From NCBI GenBank assembly GCA_902789415.1, contig CADAOD010000008.1, positions 1-64,000 of the forward strand: a DNA stretch of 64,000 nucleotides, written 5' to 3'. This stretch comes from an uncultured Prevotellaceae bacterium. GTDB taxonomy: Bacteria > Bacteroidota > Bacteroidia > Bacteroidales > Bacteroidaceae. The notes under the pieces were generated by a model that was given only the letters and a program-made list of their open reading frames with translations, ran no database searches and was not told the origin of the DNA. Shown here piece after piece: positions 33,372 through 42,056 of the stretch; the stretch's first letter is position 1; each line of letters begins with the position of its first letter. The position numbers and the translations under genes are program-made.

Positions 33372-34037
33372 ATGCCAATTCATATACCAATAAATATATT
33401 AGACTTCATCTTCAAGGGGATGTTGATAGGTGTGATTGCCAGCGCACCTATGGGACCAGTAGGCATTCTGTGCGTGCAGCGCACACTGAATAAGGGCCGC
33501 TGGTTTGGCTTTGCCACAGGTATAGGTGCCGCCCTGAGCGACATTATCTATGCGGCATTTGCTGGCTACGGTATGTCGTTTGTAATGGATTTTATTACCA
33601 ACGACCAAAATAGATTTTATCTGCAGATAGCGGGTAGCGTATTGCTGCTGTGCTTTGGCTGGTACACCTACCAGACCGACCCCACGCAGAAAATGCACCA
33701 GAGCGGCAAGCAGCAAGGCACATTGTGGTACAACACATGGACAGCCTTTCTGGTTACGTTTTCAAACCCGCTCATCATCTTCCTGTTCCTGGCCATGTAC
33801 GCCCAGTTTGCATTTGTGCTGCCCAACCACCCATTCGAGATGATTGTGGGCTTTGCCAGCATTGTGGCAGGCGCCATGCTGTGGTGGTGGGGACTTACAT
33901 GGCTGGTTGATCAGATACGCACTAAGTTTGATACCAACGGTATTAAGATTATTAACAAAGTTATTGGCGTGGCAGTGATTGTGGGCAGTATCATTATGCT
34001 GCTTGGAACTACCACCAACCTGGTAAGATTTTTTTAG
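33372..34037 (+). CDS. LysE/RhtB family amino-acid exporter-like protein
   Basis: Six membrane helices; the family start GMLIGVIASAPMGPVGILCV, then QRTLNKGRWFGFATGIGAAL is clear, as is WTAFLVTFSNPLIIFLFLAM. LysE proteins export amino acids and analogues. The start at MPIHIPINILDF was chosen because the -7 box lies just upstream, which suggests a leaderless mRNA. Confidence 0.85.
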   Translation: MPIHIPINILDFIFKGMLIGVIASAPMGPVGILCVQRTLNKGRWFGFATGIGAALSDIIYAAFAGYGMSFVMDFITNDQNRFYLQIAGSVLLLCFGWYTYQTDPTQKMHQSGKQQGTLWYNTWTAFLVTFSNPLIIFLFLAMYAQFAFVLPNHPFEMIVGFASIVAGAMLWWWGLTWLVDQIRTKFDTNGIKIINKVIGVAVIVGSIIMLLGTTTNLVRFF

Positions 34038-34046
34038 GATACAGAT

Positions 34047-34592
34047 ATGTTTATAGCAAACGAACTGAGAAAGACCAACATTGCCGAGTATCTGCTGTAT
34101 ATGTGGCAGATGGAAGACACGGTGCGAGCATTCGACTGCTCGCTGCAACGCATTAAGCGCGAGTACATTGAGCGCTTTGACTACAACGACGAGCAGAAGG
34201 AGGAAGAAACCGACTGGTTTGGCAACCTGATACGCATGATGAATCAGGAGGGATGCCGCGAGCAGGGACACCTGCAGATTAACAAGGTTACCATGCAAAT
34301 GCTGATTGAACTGCACCAGCAGTTGTTGCAGAGCAGCAAATTCCCATTTTACAACACGGCTTACTACAAAGTTCTGCCTTTCATAGTAGAGCTGCGCAAC
34401 CGTGGTGCCAACAAGGAGGAGAACGAAATCGAGACCTGTTTTAACTCGCTGTACGGCGTGATGTTGCTGCGCCTGCAGAAAAAAAACATATCGCCCGAAA
34501 CCGCCCATGCCGTAAAGGAGATTACAACTTTTATAGGCATGCTCTCAGATTATTACAAGAAGGATAAAGAAGAAGGACTGAAATTCGAGTAA
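34047..34592 (+). CDS. DUF4924 family protein
   Basis: An all-helical cytoplasmic protein of 181 aa: FIANELRKTNIAEYLLYMWQ, LHQQLLQSSKFPFYNTAYYK. The family is restricted to Bacteroidetes and has no known function. It sits 9 nt after the LysE-type gene and 5 nt before rfbD. Confidence 0.8.
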   Translation: MFIANELRKTNIAEYLLYMWQMEDTVRAFDCSLQRIKREYIERFDYNDEQKEEETDWFGNLIRMMNQEGCREQGHLQINKVTMQMLIELHQQLLQSSKFPFYNTAYYKVLPFIVELRNRGANKEENEIETCFNSLYGVMLLRLQKKNISPETAHAVKEITTFIGMLSDYYKKDKEEGLKFE

Positions 34593-34597
34593 AACGT

Positions 34598-35446
34598 ATG
34601 AAGATACTGATTACGGGTTGTAACGGACAGTTAGGAAACGAGATGCAGCTGCTGGAAAAGGAAAACCAGCAGCATACCTATTTTAATACCGATGTGGCCG
34701 AGTTGGACATTACCGACGAGGCTGCCATTAACCGTTTTATTGCCGACAACGAGATTGACGGTATTGTGAACTGCGCCGCCTACACAGCCGTAGATAAGGC
34801 CGAGGAGAACCAGGAGCTGTGCCACAAACTGAACGCCATCGCCCCAGGATTGCTGGCCAAAGCCATCGAAAAGCGTGGCGGATGGATGATACAGATATCT
34901 ACCGACTATGTGTTTGATGGCACAAATCACCGTCCCTATACCGAGCAGGATAGTGTATGCCCCAACAGCACCTACGGTCGCACCAAGCTTGCAGGCGAGC
35001 AGGAGGTGATCAATGGTTGCAAGCGCTCGATGATTATCCGCACGGCATGGCTGTACTCTACATTCGGCAACAACTTTGTGAAGACGATGATTCGCCTTGG
35101 CAAGGAGAAGCAGGAACTGGGTGTTATCTTCGACCAGATAGGTACACCTACTTATGCGCGCGACTTGGCGGTGGCTATCTTTGCCGCCATCAATCAGGGC
35201 ATCGTGCCAGGCACGTATCACTTCAGCAACGAGGGTGTTATCTCGTGGTACGATTTTACCAAGGCCATCCACCGCATTGCGGGCATCAACACTTGCCATG
35301 TGCGCCCCCTGCACACCAGCGAGTACCCAACACCCGCCGCCCGTCCGCACTACAGCGTATTAGACAAAACAAAAATAAAACAAACCTATGGTATAGAGAT
35401 ACCATACTGGGAAGAGTCATTAAAAGATTGTATTGAGAAATTATGA
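34598..35446 (+). CDS. rfbD: dTDP-4-dehydrorhamnose reductase
   Basis: The last step of dTDP-L-rhamnose synthesis. NAD(P)-binding [10 protein letters not shown] at 6-15, ISTDYVFDG near 104 and the catalytic YGRTKLAGE (Tyr-x3-Lys) near 127. The 282 aa is normal. It overlaps prfC by 4 nt. rfbA is 9 kb away; rfbB and rfbC are not in the window. Confidence 0.93.
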   Translation: MKILITGCNGQLGNEMQLLEKENQQHTYFNTDVAELDITDEAAINRFIADNEIDGIVNCAAYTAVDKAEENQELCHKLNAIAPGLLAKAIEKRGGWMIQISTDYVFDGTNHRPYTEQDSVCPNSTYGRTKLAGEQEVINGCKRSMIIRTAWLYSTFGNNFVKTMIRLGKEKQELGVIFDQIGTPTYARDLAVAIFAAINQGIVPGTYHFSNEGVISWYDFTKAIHRIAGINTCHVRPLHTSEYPTPAARPHYSVLDKTKIKQTYGIEIPYWEESLKDCIEKL

Positions 35447-37032
35447 ATCAGGAAATAGAAAGAAGACGTACATTTGCCATCATTTCGCACCCAGATGCGG
35501 GTAAGACTACACTGACAGAGAAGTTTCTGCTGTTTGGTGGACAGATACAGGTGGCCGGAGCTGTAAAAAGCAACAAGATCAAGAAAACTGCCACCAGCGA
35601 CTGGATGGAAATCGAGAAGCAGCGTGGTATCTCTGTATCGACCTCTGTGATGGAGTTCGATTACACTCCCGATGGAAAAGACATCGAATACAAAGTGAAC
35701 ATTCTGGACACCCCAGGTCACCAGGACTTTGCTGAGGATACCTTCCGCACACTGACTGCGGTTGACTCGGCCATTATCGTAGTGGATAGTGCCAAAGGTG
35801 TTGAGACTCAGACTCGTAAGCTGATGACGGTGTGCCGCATGCGCAAAACACCCGTTATCATCTTTATCAACAAGATGGACCGCGAAGGTCGCGACCCATT
35901 CGACTTGCTCGACGAACTGGAGCAGGAACTCGAAATCAAAGTTCGCCCCCTGTCTTGGCCTATCAATCAGGGTGCCAAGTTTAAGGGCGTTTACAATATC
36001 TACGAACAGAAGCTCGACCTGTTTACACCCGACAAGCAGCGTGTAACAGATAAGGTAGAGGTTGACATCGACAGCCAGGAGCTCGACCAGCGTGTAGGCG
36101 AGGAGAACGCCGCCAAGCTGCGCGAGGATTTGGAGCTGGTGGATGGTGTTTACCCCGAGTTCGACGTAGAGACCTATCGCAATGCCGAGGTGGCTCCCGT
36201 ATTCTTCGGATCGGCCCTGAACAACTTTGGTGTGCAGGAGCTGCTTAACTGCTTTGTTGAGATTGCACCATCGCCACGCCCAACCAAGGCCGAGGAGCGC
36301 GATGTACAGCCCGAGGAGAACAAGTTTACAGGCTTTATCTTTAAGATTACAGCCAATATCGACCCCAACCACCGCTCGTGTATCGCCTTCTGTAAGGTAT
36401 GCTCTGGTAAGTTCCAGCGCAACCAGCCTTACCTGCATGTACGCCAGGGTAAGACGGTACGTTTCTCAAGTCCCACACAGTTCATGGCTCAGCGTAAGAG
36501 CACCATCGACGAGGCTTGGCCAGGCGATATCGTAGGTTTGCCCGATACTGGTGGCATGTTTAAGATTGGCGACACACTGACCGAGGGCGAGAAGCTGCAC
36601 TTCCGCGGACTGCCTTCGTTCAGCCCTGAGTTGTTTAAGTATATCGAGAACGACGACCCCATGAAGGCCAAGCAGCTGCAGAAGGGTATCGACCAGCTGA
36701 TGGACGAGGGTGTGGCACAGCTGTTCGTTAACCAGTTTAATAACCGCAAGATTATCGGAACCGTTGGTCAGCTGCAGTTCGAGGTTATCCAGTATCGCCT
36801 GGAGAACGAGTACAACGCCAAGTGCCGTTGGGAGCCCGTACACCTGTATAAGGCCTGCTGGATTGAGAGCGACGATCCACAGGAGCTGGAGAACTTTAAG
36901 AAGCGTAAGTACCAGTACATGGCCAAGGATAAGGACGGGCGCGACGTGTTCCTGGCCGATAGCGGCTACGTGCTGAGCATGGCGCAGCAGGATTTTGAAA
37001 ACATCAAGTTCCACTTTACAAGCGAGTTTTAA
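35443..37032 (+). CDS. prfC: Peptide chain release factor 3
   Basis: The GTPase that recycles RF1/RF2. G1 [13 protein letters not shown]3 [11 protein letters not shown] and G4 [11 protein letters not shown] are followed by the RF3-type C-terminal domain ([35 protein letters not shown]). At 529 aa it matches E. coli RF3. It is coupled to rfbD by an ATGA overlap. Confidence 0.95.
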   Translation: MNQEIERRRTFAIISHPDAGKTTLTEKFLLFGGQIQVAGAVKSNKIKKTATSDWMEIEKQRGISVSTSVMEFDYTPDGKDIEYKVNILDTPGHQDFAEDTFRTLTAVDSAIIVVDSAKGVETQTRKLMTVCRMRKTPVIIFINKMDREGRDPFDLLDELEQELEIKVRPLSWPINQGAKFKGVYNIYEQKLDLFTPDKQRVTDKVEVDIDSQELDQRVGEENAAKLREDLELVDGVYPEFDVETYRNAEVAPVFFGSALNNFGVQELLNCFVEIAPSPRPTKAEERDVQPEENKFTGFIFKITANIDPNHRSCIAFCKVCSGKFQRNQPYLHVRQGKTVRFSSPTQFMAQRKSTIDEAWPGDIVGLPDTGGMFKIGDTLTEGEKLHFRGLPSFSPELFKYIENDDPMKAKQLQKGIDQLMDEGVAQLFVNQFNNRKIIGTVGQLQFEVIQYRLENEYNAKCRWEPVHLYKACWIESDDPQELENFKKRKYQYMAKDKDGRDVFLADSGYVLSMAQQDFENIKFHFTSEF

Positions 37033-37034
37033 TT

Positions 37035-37619
37035 ATGAAACAAGAAGACGATATTAAACAGGCCGTAGAGTGCATGCGCAAAGGTGGCGTGATACTCTAC
37101 CCTACCGACACTGTTTGGGGTATTGGTTGCGATGCTACCAACGCCGAGGCCGTGAAGCGTGTTTACGAGATTAAGCAGCGCGAGGATTCGAAAGCGCTGA
37201 TTTGTTTAGTGGATAGCGATGCCCGCATGCAGCGCTACTTCCGCAACGTGCCCGATGTGGCCTGGCAGCTTATCGACAGCTTAAAAGAGGCACCCGATGC
37301 CAAGCCAACCACACTGATTCTGGATGGTGCTATCAACCTGGCACCAAACCTGATTGCCGAGGATGGCAGCTTAGGCATCCGTATCACCAACGAGCCTTTC
37401 TCGAAGGAGCTCTGCTTCCGTTTCCAGAAGGCCATCGTATCAACATCGGCCAACATCAGTGGCGAACCTGCAGCACAGAACTACTGCGACATCGACCCAC
37501 GTATCCTCGAGGCCGTAGATTACGTATGCTGGAGCCGTCGCCAGGAGCACAAGCCCCACACACCCTCGAGCATTATCAAACTGAAAGAAAACGGCGAAGT
37601 TACCGTGATCCGCAAATAA
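37035..37619 (+). CDS. L-threonylcarbamoyladenylate synthase (YrdC/Sua5 family)
   Basis: It makes the t6A precursor for tRNA position 37. GVILYPTDTVWGIGCDATN and the ATP/threonine site residues KALICLVDS and VSTSANISGEPA are present. The 194 aa corresponds to the short YrdC type. It begins 2 nt after prfC. Confidence 0.9.
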   Translation: MKQEDDIKQAVECMRKGGVILYPTDTVWGIGCDATNAEAVKRVYEIKQREDSKALICLVDSDARMQRYFRNVPDVAWQLIDSLKEAPDAKPTTLILDGAINLAPNLIAEDGSLGIRITNEPFSKELCFRFQKAIVSTSANISGEPAAQNYCDIDPRILEAVDYVCWSRRQEHKPHTPSSIIKLKENGEVTVIRK

Positions 37620-37642
37620 GAAAAGGCCGTGCCAAAAATAAT

Positions 37643-39448
37643 ATGGAAACGACAGTAACAGATAGAAGACCTGAGTGGCTGAAGCGCTTGCACGACTGGC
37701 GTGTAGAGCACGTGAGCGAGAGGATGTTTATGATTATCCTCGCCCTGCTTGTGGGCTTTTTCGCCGCCGTAGCTGCCTTTGTGCTGCACTGGATTATCAA
37801 CCAGATTGTAACACTGCTCACCAGCTCGTTCAACCAGAGTCGCGCCAACTGGCTCTACCTGGTTTACCCCGTTGTGGGTATCTATCTCACGTCGCTGTTT
37901 GTGCGCTTTATCGTAAAAGATAACATCTCGCACGGTATCACGCGCATTCTCTATGCCATCTCATCCAACCGTTCGCGACTGAAATCGCACAACTGCTGGT
38001 CGAGCGTCATTGCCTCGGCCATCACCATCGGCTTTGGTGGATCGGTAGGAGCCGAGGCGCCTATCGTGCTTACAGGTTCGGCCATCGGCTCAAACCTGGG
38101 TCAGCTGTTCCATCTGGATCGTAAAATGCTGATGACGCTGGTGGGCTGCGGTGCTGCAGGTGCTATCGCTGGTATCTTTAAGGCGCCAATAGCTGGACTG
38201 GTGTTTACGCTCGAGGTGCTGATGATTGATATGACCATGTCGGCCCTGCTACCTATCCTGGTATCGTGCGTAACAGCCACCGTGTTTACCTATATCTTCA
38301 GTGGCGACTCATCGCTCTTTACCTTCCATTTGGATAGCGAGTGGAGCGTGCAGCGCATACCTGCCTGCATAGGCTTAGGCATGGCATGCGGATTGGTTTC
38401 GCTTTACTTTATACGCATGATGGGTGTTTGCGAGGATGTGTTCGCAAAGTTCAAGGACAAACCTTACATCAAACTGGCCATCGGCGGTAGCACACTTAGT
38501 TTGCTCATCTTCCTGTTCCCAGCGCTTTACGGCGAGGGTTACAGCAGTATCAACTTGCTGTTGAACGGACAGAATGCCGACGATTGGAACCGCATACTTA
38601 ACAACTCGATGTTCTCGGGCCAGGGTTCGCTGTTGCTGGTTTACATCGCCCTGGTGCTGTTTACCAAAGTAATAGCCTCATCGGCCACCAACGGCGGAGG
38701 CGGTTGCGGTGGAACATTCGCACCATCGCTGTTTATCGGCTGCTTTACAGGTTTCCTGTTCTCGCGCCTTTGGAACATCAATTCGCTTGGCGTATATGTG
38801 CCCGAAAAGAACTTTGCGCTGCTGGGTATGGCAGGTGTCATGTCGGGTGTGATGCATGCGCCACTTACAGGTATATTCCTGATTGCCGAGTTAACTGGTG
38901 GCTACTCGATGTTTATGCCGCTGATGATTGTGAGCGTGGTGGCTTATATGACCATTCTGGTGTTTGAGCCTCACAGCATTTATGGTTCGCGCCTGGCCAA
39001 GCAAGGAAAACTGCTCACCCACCATACCGACCACGCCGTGCTGACGCTGATGAATCTCGACTCGGTGATTGAGCGCGACTATCTGGGTGTAGAGCCCGAT
39101 ATGGAGCTGAATGAGATTGTACACAAAATCAGTCGCAGTCACTCCACGGTACTCCCTGTGCTCGATGCTGGCGGAAAACTGCTGGGCGAGATCGACATTA
39201 TGAAAATCAGAAACGTCGTATTCAGAATAGAACTCTATCACCACTTCAAGGCTTCGCAGCTGATGACCGAACCGAAAGCACTGCTCACGGATGGTATGCA
39301 GATGCGACAGGTAATGCGCACCTTCGACCGCACCGGCGCTAACTGGCTACCTGTGCTCGATGCCGAGAACCGCCTGAAGGGCTACATCTCGCGCCAGCGC
39401 ATATACACTATGTATCGCAAAATGGTGGCCGATATGAGTGAAGACTAA
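37643..39448 (+). CDS. ClC-type chloride channel/antiporter with CBS pair
   Basis: ClC membrane domain (about 25-430) with GGSVGAEAPIVLTGSAIGS (the gating Glu is kept) and GGGCGGTFAPSLFIG, then two CBS domains (about 470-600). The first selectivity motif, usually GSGIPE, is changed to SHGITR. The protein may move Cl- or a similar anion, gated by ligands at the CBS pair. The ATG (METTVTDRR) avoids the 117-nt overlap given by a longer frame. Family firm, ion uncertain. Confidence 0.85.
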   Translation: METTVTDRRPEWLKRLHDWRVEHVSERMFMIILALLVGFFAAVAAFVLHWIINQIVTLLTSSFNQSRANWLYLVYPVVGIYLTSLFVRFIVKDNISHGITRILYAISSNRSRLKSHNCWSSVIASAITIGFGGSVGAEAPIVLTGSAIGSNLGQLFHLDRKMLMTLVGCGAAGAIAGIFKAPIAGLVFTLEVLMIDMTMSALLPILVSCVTATVFTYIFSGDSSLFTFHLDSEWSVQRIPACIGLGMACGLVSLYFIRMMGVCEDVFAKFKDKPYIKLAIGGSTLSLLIFLFPALYGEGYSSINLLLNGQNADDWNRILNNSMFSGQGSLLLVYIALVLFTKVIASSATNGGGGCGGTFAPSLFIGCFTGFLFSRLWNINSLGVYVPEKNFALLGMAGVMSGVMHAPLTGIFLIAELTGGYSMFMPLMIVSVVAYMTILVFEPHSIYGSRLAKQGKLLTHHTDHAVLTLMNLDSVIERDYLGVEPDMELNEIVHKISRSHSTVLPVLDAGGKLLGEIDIMKIRNVVFRIELYHHFKASQLMTEPKALLTDGMQMRQVMRTFDRTGANWLPVLDAENRLKGYISRQRIYTMYRKMVADMSED

Positions 39449-39460
39449 AAAACATAGCAG

Positions 39461-40435
39461 ATGAAGAAGGAAGATTTACGAATTGTATTTATGGGAACAC
39501 CTGAGTTTGCAGTGCCAACACTGCAGGCTCTGGTTGAGAACGATTATAACGTGGTGGCTGTTGTAACACAGCCCGATAAACCCGTTGGAAGACATCAGAC
39601 AGAGATGCAGCCATCCGAGGTTAAGAAGTATGCCCTTGAGCACAACCTGCCCGTACTGCAACCCGTAAAGATGAAGGACCCTGAGTTTGTTGAGCAGTTG
39701 CGCTCATATCAGGCCAACCTGCAAGTGGTAGTAGCATTCCGCATGCTGCCCGAGGTGGTATGGGACATGCCTGCCTACGGCACCTTTAACGTACATGCCG
39801 CACTGCTGCCACAGTATCGTGGTGCTGCGCCTATCAACTGGGCGGTTATCCACGGCGAAACCCAGACGGGTGTTACCACATTCTTCCTCGACCATGATAT
39901 CGACACTGGTCGCATTATCATGCAAAAGCCTTTCGACATTCCCGATACAGCCGATGTAGAGTATGTGTACGACGGATTGATGCACCTGGGTGCCGAGATC
40001 TGTCAGGAGACACTCGACAAAATTATCGCTGCCGACGGACACCCCGAAAGCATCCCACAGGAGCAGATGATACCTGTAGGTAGCGAGTTGCATGCTGCCC
40101 CCAAGATTTTCAAAGATACCTGCGAGATTAACTGGAACCAACCAGCCAAGCAGGTTTACGACTTTATCCGCGGCCTTTCGCCCTACCCTGGTGCATGGAC
40201 CACCTTGGTATCGCCCGAAGGTAAGGAAACCGTGCTGAAGATTTTCAAGACCAGCAAAACAGGCAACACCAGTGGCGAGCTTGGTCACACAGCCATTATC
40301 GACCGCAAGCCCTGCATCAAGGCAGCCGACGAGTTGCTGATGATCGAGGAGCTGCAGTTGGCAGGAAAAAAACGCATGAATGGCAAAGATTTCCTAAATG
40401 GCATAAAAAATTTCGATCATTATATAATAAAATAA
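39461..40435 (+). CDS. fmt: Methionyl-tRNA formyltransferase
   Basis: It formylates initiator Met-tRNA. The formyl-site motif FNVHAALLPQYRGAAPINWA (near 108-127) and GVTTFFLDHDIDTG (near 137) carry the catalytic Asn/His/Asp. The C-terminal OB-like domain lies at about 210-320. The 324 aa is typical. Confidence 0.95.
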   Translation: MKKEDLRIVFMGTPEFAVPTLQALVENDYNVVAVVTQPDKPVGRHQTEMQPSEVKKYALEHNLPVLQPVKMKDPEFVEQLRSYQANLQVVVAFRMLPEVVWDMPAYGTFNVHAALLPQYRGAAPINWAVIHGETQTGVTTFFLDHDIDTGRIIMQKPFDIPDTADVEYVYDGLMHLGAEICQETLDKIIAADGHPESIPQEQMIPVGSELHAAPKIFKDTCEINWNQPAKQVYDFIRGLSPYPGAWTTLVSPEGKETVLKIFKTSKTGNTSGELGHTAIIDRKPCIKAADELLMIEELQLAGKKRMNGKDFLNGIKNFDHYIIK

Positions 40436-40437
40436 GG

Positions 40438-40445
40438 TATATTTG
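40438..40445 (+). promoter_or_regulatory. -7 box TATATTTG ahead of the 44-aa gene and rpe
   Basis: It matches TAnnTTTG just after the fmt stop codon; the leader to the microprotein ATG is about 40 nt. Confidence 0.5.
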
Positions 40446-40486
40446 CGTTACTATATATAGGTATAATAATAAAAACAGATTTGCCT

Positions 40487-40621
40487 ATGAAGATTTTTAC
40501 TCCAGACGACAACATGTTCAGCGAGAAGACGTACAAGCCGCGCAAGCAAACGCTCGACCTCATCCGACTTGCTGCATACACCTATCGTAGTAACAGCAAC
40601 AAAACGTCGAACCTGAACTAA
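40487..40621 (+). CDS. Basic microprotein (44 aa) between fmt and rpe
   Basis: MKIFTPDDNMFSEKTYKPRK, then QTLDLIRLAAYTYRSNSNK. It has its own -7 box and ends 13 nt before rpe. Lack of a signal peptide and an excess of Lys/Arg suggest a cytoplasmic, possibly RNA-bound product. Codon use looks like that of neighbouring genes. It has no known family; it may also regulate rpe as a leader ORF. Confidence 0.55.
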   Translation: MKIFTPDDNMFSEKTYKPRKQTLDLIRLAAYTYRSNSNKTSNLN

Positions 40622-40634
40622 CTTTAAAAGAAAC

Positions 40635-41282
40635 ATGGCATTAGTATCACCATCATTACTGGCCGCAGATTTTCTGCATCTCGACCGCGACATTGATATG
40701 ATTAATCGCAGTGAGGCCGATTGGCTTCATCTGGATGTGATGGACGGATCGTTCGTTCCCAACATCTCATTCGGTTTCCCTGTTATCGAGGCAGTAGCAA
40801 AAGCTTGCAAAAAACCACTCGATGTACATTTCATGATTGAGCATCCTGAGCGTTACATAGCACAGACAGCCAAGTTGGGCGCTATGATGATGAATGTGCA
40901 TTACGAGGCTTGCGTACACCTGCATCGCACTATTCAGGAGATTCATCAGGCAGGCATGAAAGCCGCTGTAACACTGAACCCCGCCACACCTGTTAGTGTG
41001 TTAGAGGATATTATCGGCGATGTGGATATGGTACTGCTGATGAGCGTGAACCCTGGCTTTGGCGGACAGAAGTTTATCGAGAACACCATCGATAAAGTAA
41101 AGCGCCTGCGCCAGATGATTAACGAAAAAGGCAGCCACGCACTCATCGAGGTGGATGGTGGTGTGCAGGGCGAAACTGCCCCACGCTTGGTAGCAGCTGG
41201 CGTTGATGTGCTGGTAAGTGGCAGCTACGTGTTTGGCGCAGCCGATCCTGAGGGCGTTATAAAATCGCTCCGATCACTCTAA
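40635..41282 (+). CDS. rpe: Ribulose-phosphate 3-epimerase
   Basis: A pentose-phosphate pathway TIM barrel. SPSLLAADFLHL, WLHLDVMDGSFVPNISFG (metal Asp/His), VHFMIEHPERY, SVNPGFGGQKF and EVDGGVQGE mark the active site. The 215 aa is normal. The last 9 nt overlap the convergent sigma factor gene. Confidence 0.96.
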   Translation: MALVSPSLLAADFLHLDRDIDMINRSEADWLHLDVMDGSFVPNISFGFPVIEAVAKACKKPLDVHFMIEHPERYIAQTAKLGAMMMNVHYEACVHLHRTIQEIHQAGMKAAVTLNPATPVSVLEDIIGDVDMVLLMSVNPGFGGQKFIENTIDKVKRLRQMINEKGSHALIEVDGGVQGETAPRLVAAGVDVLVSGSYVFGAADPEGVIKSLRSL

Positions 41283-41870
41283 GCAGAGATTAATATTATA
41301 TTGGCGCGACAGTTTGCGCATATTGATAAGGGCGTAATGCATACGTCCTAACGATGTGTTGATGCTGCATCCAACCTCCTCGGCAATCTCCTTGAACGAC
41401 ATATCCTGGAAGTATCGCATATATACCACCTCGCGCTGTGGAGCAGGCAGAGCATTCATCAGCAATACCAACTGCTTCAGCGTGCGCTGGTTGGTAAGTT
41501 CGTTTTCGCGATTCACATCCACCAGTTCGTCACTTTTCACGGCACTCAGATCGTTCTCCTTGGGGGCATCAACCACGAATATCTTCTTCTGGTCGCGATA
41601 GTAATCAATCACCACGTTGTGAGCCACACGCAGCATCCACCACAGCAGTCGTCCCGTTTCGGTATACTGGTGGTTCTGTAGCTTACTGATAATCTTCAGG
41701 AAGGTTTCCTGAAACAACTCATTAGCCAACTCCTCATCTTCAACTACCTTTATAATGTAGCCAAAGATGTTGTCCTGGTTGCGTGCGAGTAACTCGTCGA
41801 ATGCATGATTATTACCATCAAGGTAAGCCTGTACCAATTCCTGGTCAGTCATACTTGTAAATGTACTCAT
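41274..41870 (-). CDS. ECF-type RNA polymerase sigma factor
   Basis: Region 2 (FDELLARNQDNIFGYIIKVV, DEELANELFQETFLKII, the sigma-70 r2 helix) and region 4 (LPAPQREVVYMRYFQDMSFK, EIAEEVGCSINTSLGRMHYA). No anti-sigma gene is adjacent, so regulation is unclear. The 198 aa matches ECF factors, and the convergent rpe overlap is 9 nt. Confidence 0.9.
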   Translation of the reverse strand: MSTFTSMTDQELVQAYLDGNNHAFDELLARNQDNIFGYIIKVVEDEELANELFQETFLKIISKLQNHQYTETGRLLWWMLRVAHNVVIDYYRDQKKIFVVDAPKENDLSAVKSDELVDVNRENELTNQRTLKQLVLLMNALPAPQREVVYMRYFQDMSFKEIAEEVGCSINTSLGRMHYALINMRKLSRQYNINLCLE

Positions 41871-42014
41871 ATGCTCAAAAATTTAAAATTGAGTAGAGTT
41901 TGTTTCGATAGGCAATAATCTTTAAATTGTTAATAATCTGTGGCAAAAATAGATAATTTTATCCAAATCTCCAAAAAAATCAGTCAAAAACTTAACTTTG
42001 TGCCATTTTTTTAC

Positions 42015-42022
42015 TACTTTTG
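42015..42022 (+). promoter_or_regulatory. -7 box TACTTTTG for the bifunctional sugar gene
   Basis: It matches TAnnTTTG 34 nt before the ATG; AAGGAAAAA just before the ATG is a plausible ribosome site. No TTTG is found at the standard spacing. Confidence 0.5.
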
Positions 42023-42056
42023 CACTACAGAAATAACCTAAATAAGGAAAAATTAT

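Noticed and set aside
37526-37642. N-terminal extension of the ClC protein
   Set aside because: It lies within the end of the threonylcarbamoyl-AMP synthase gene and has no membrane or family features.
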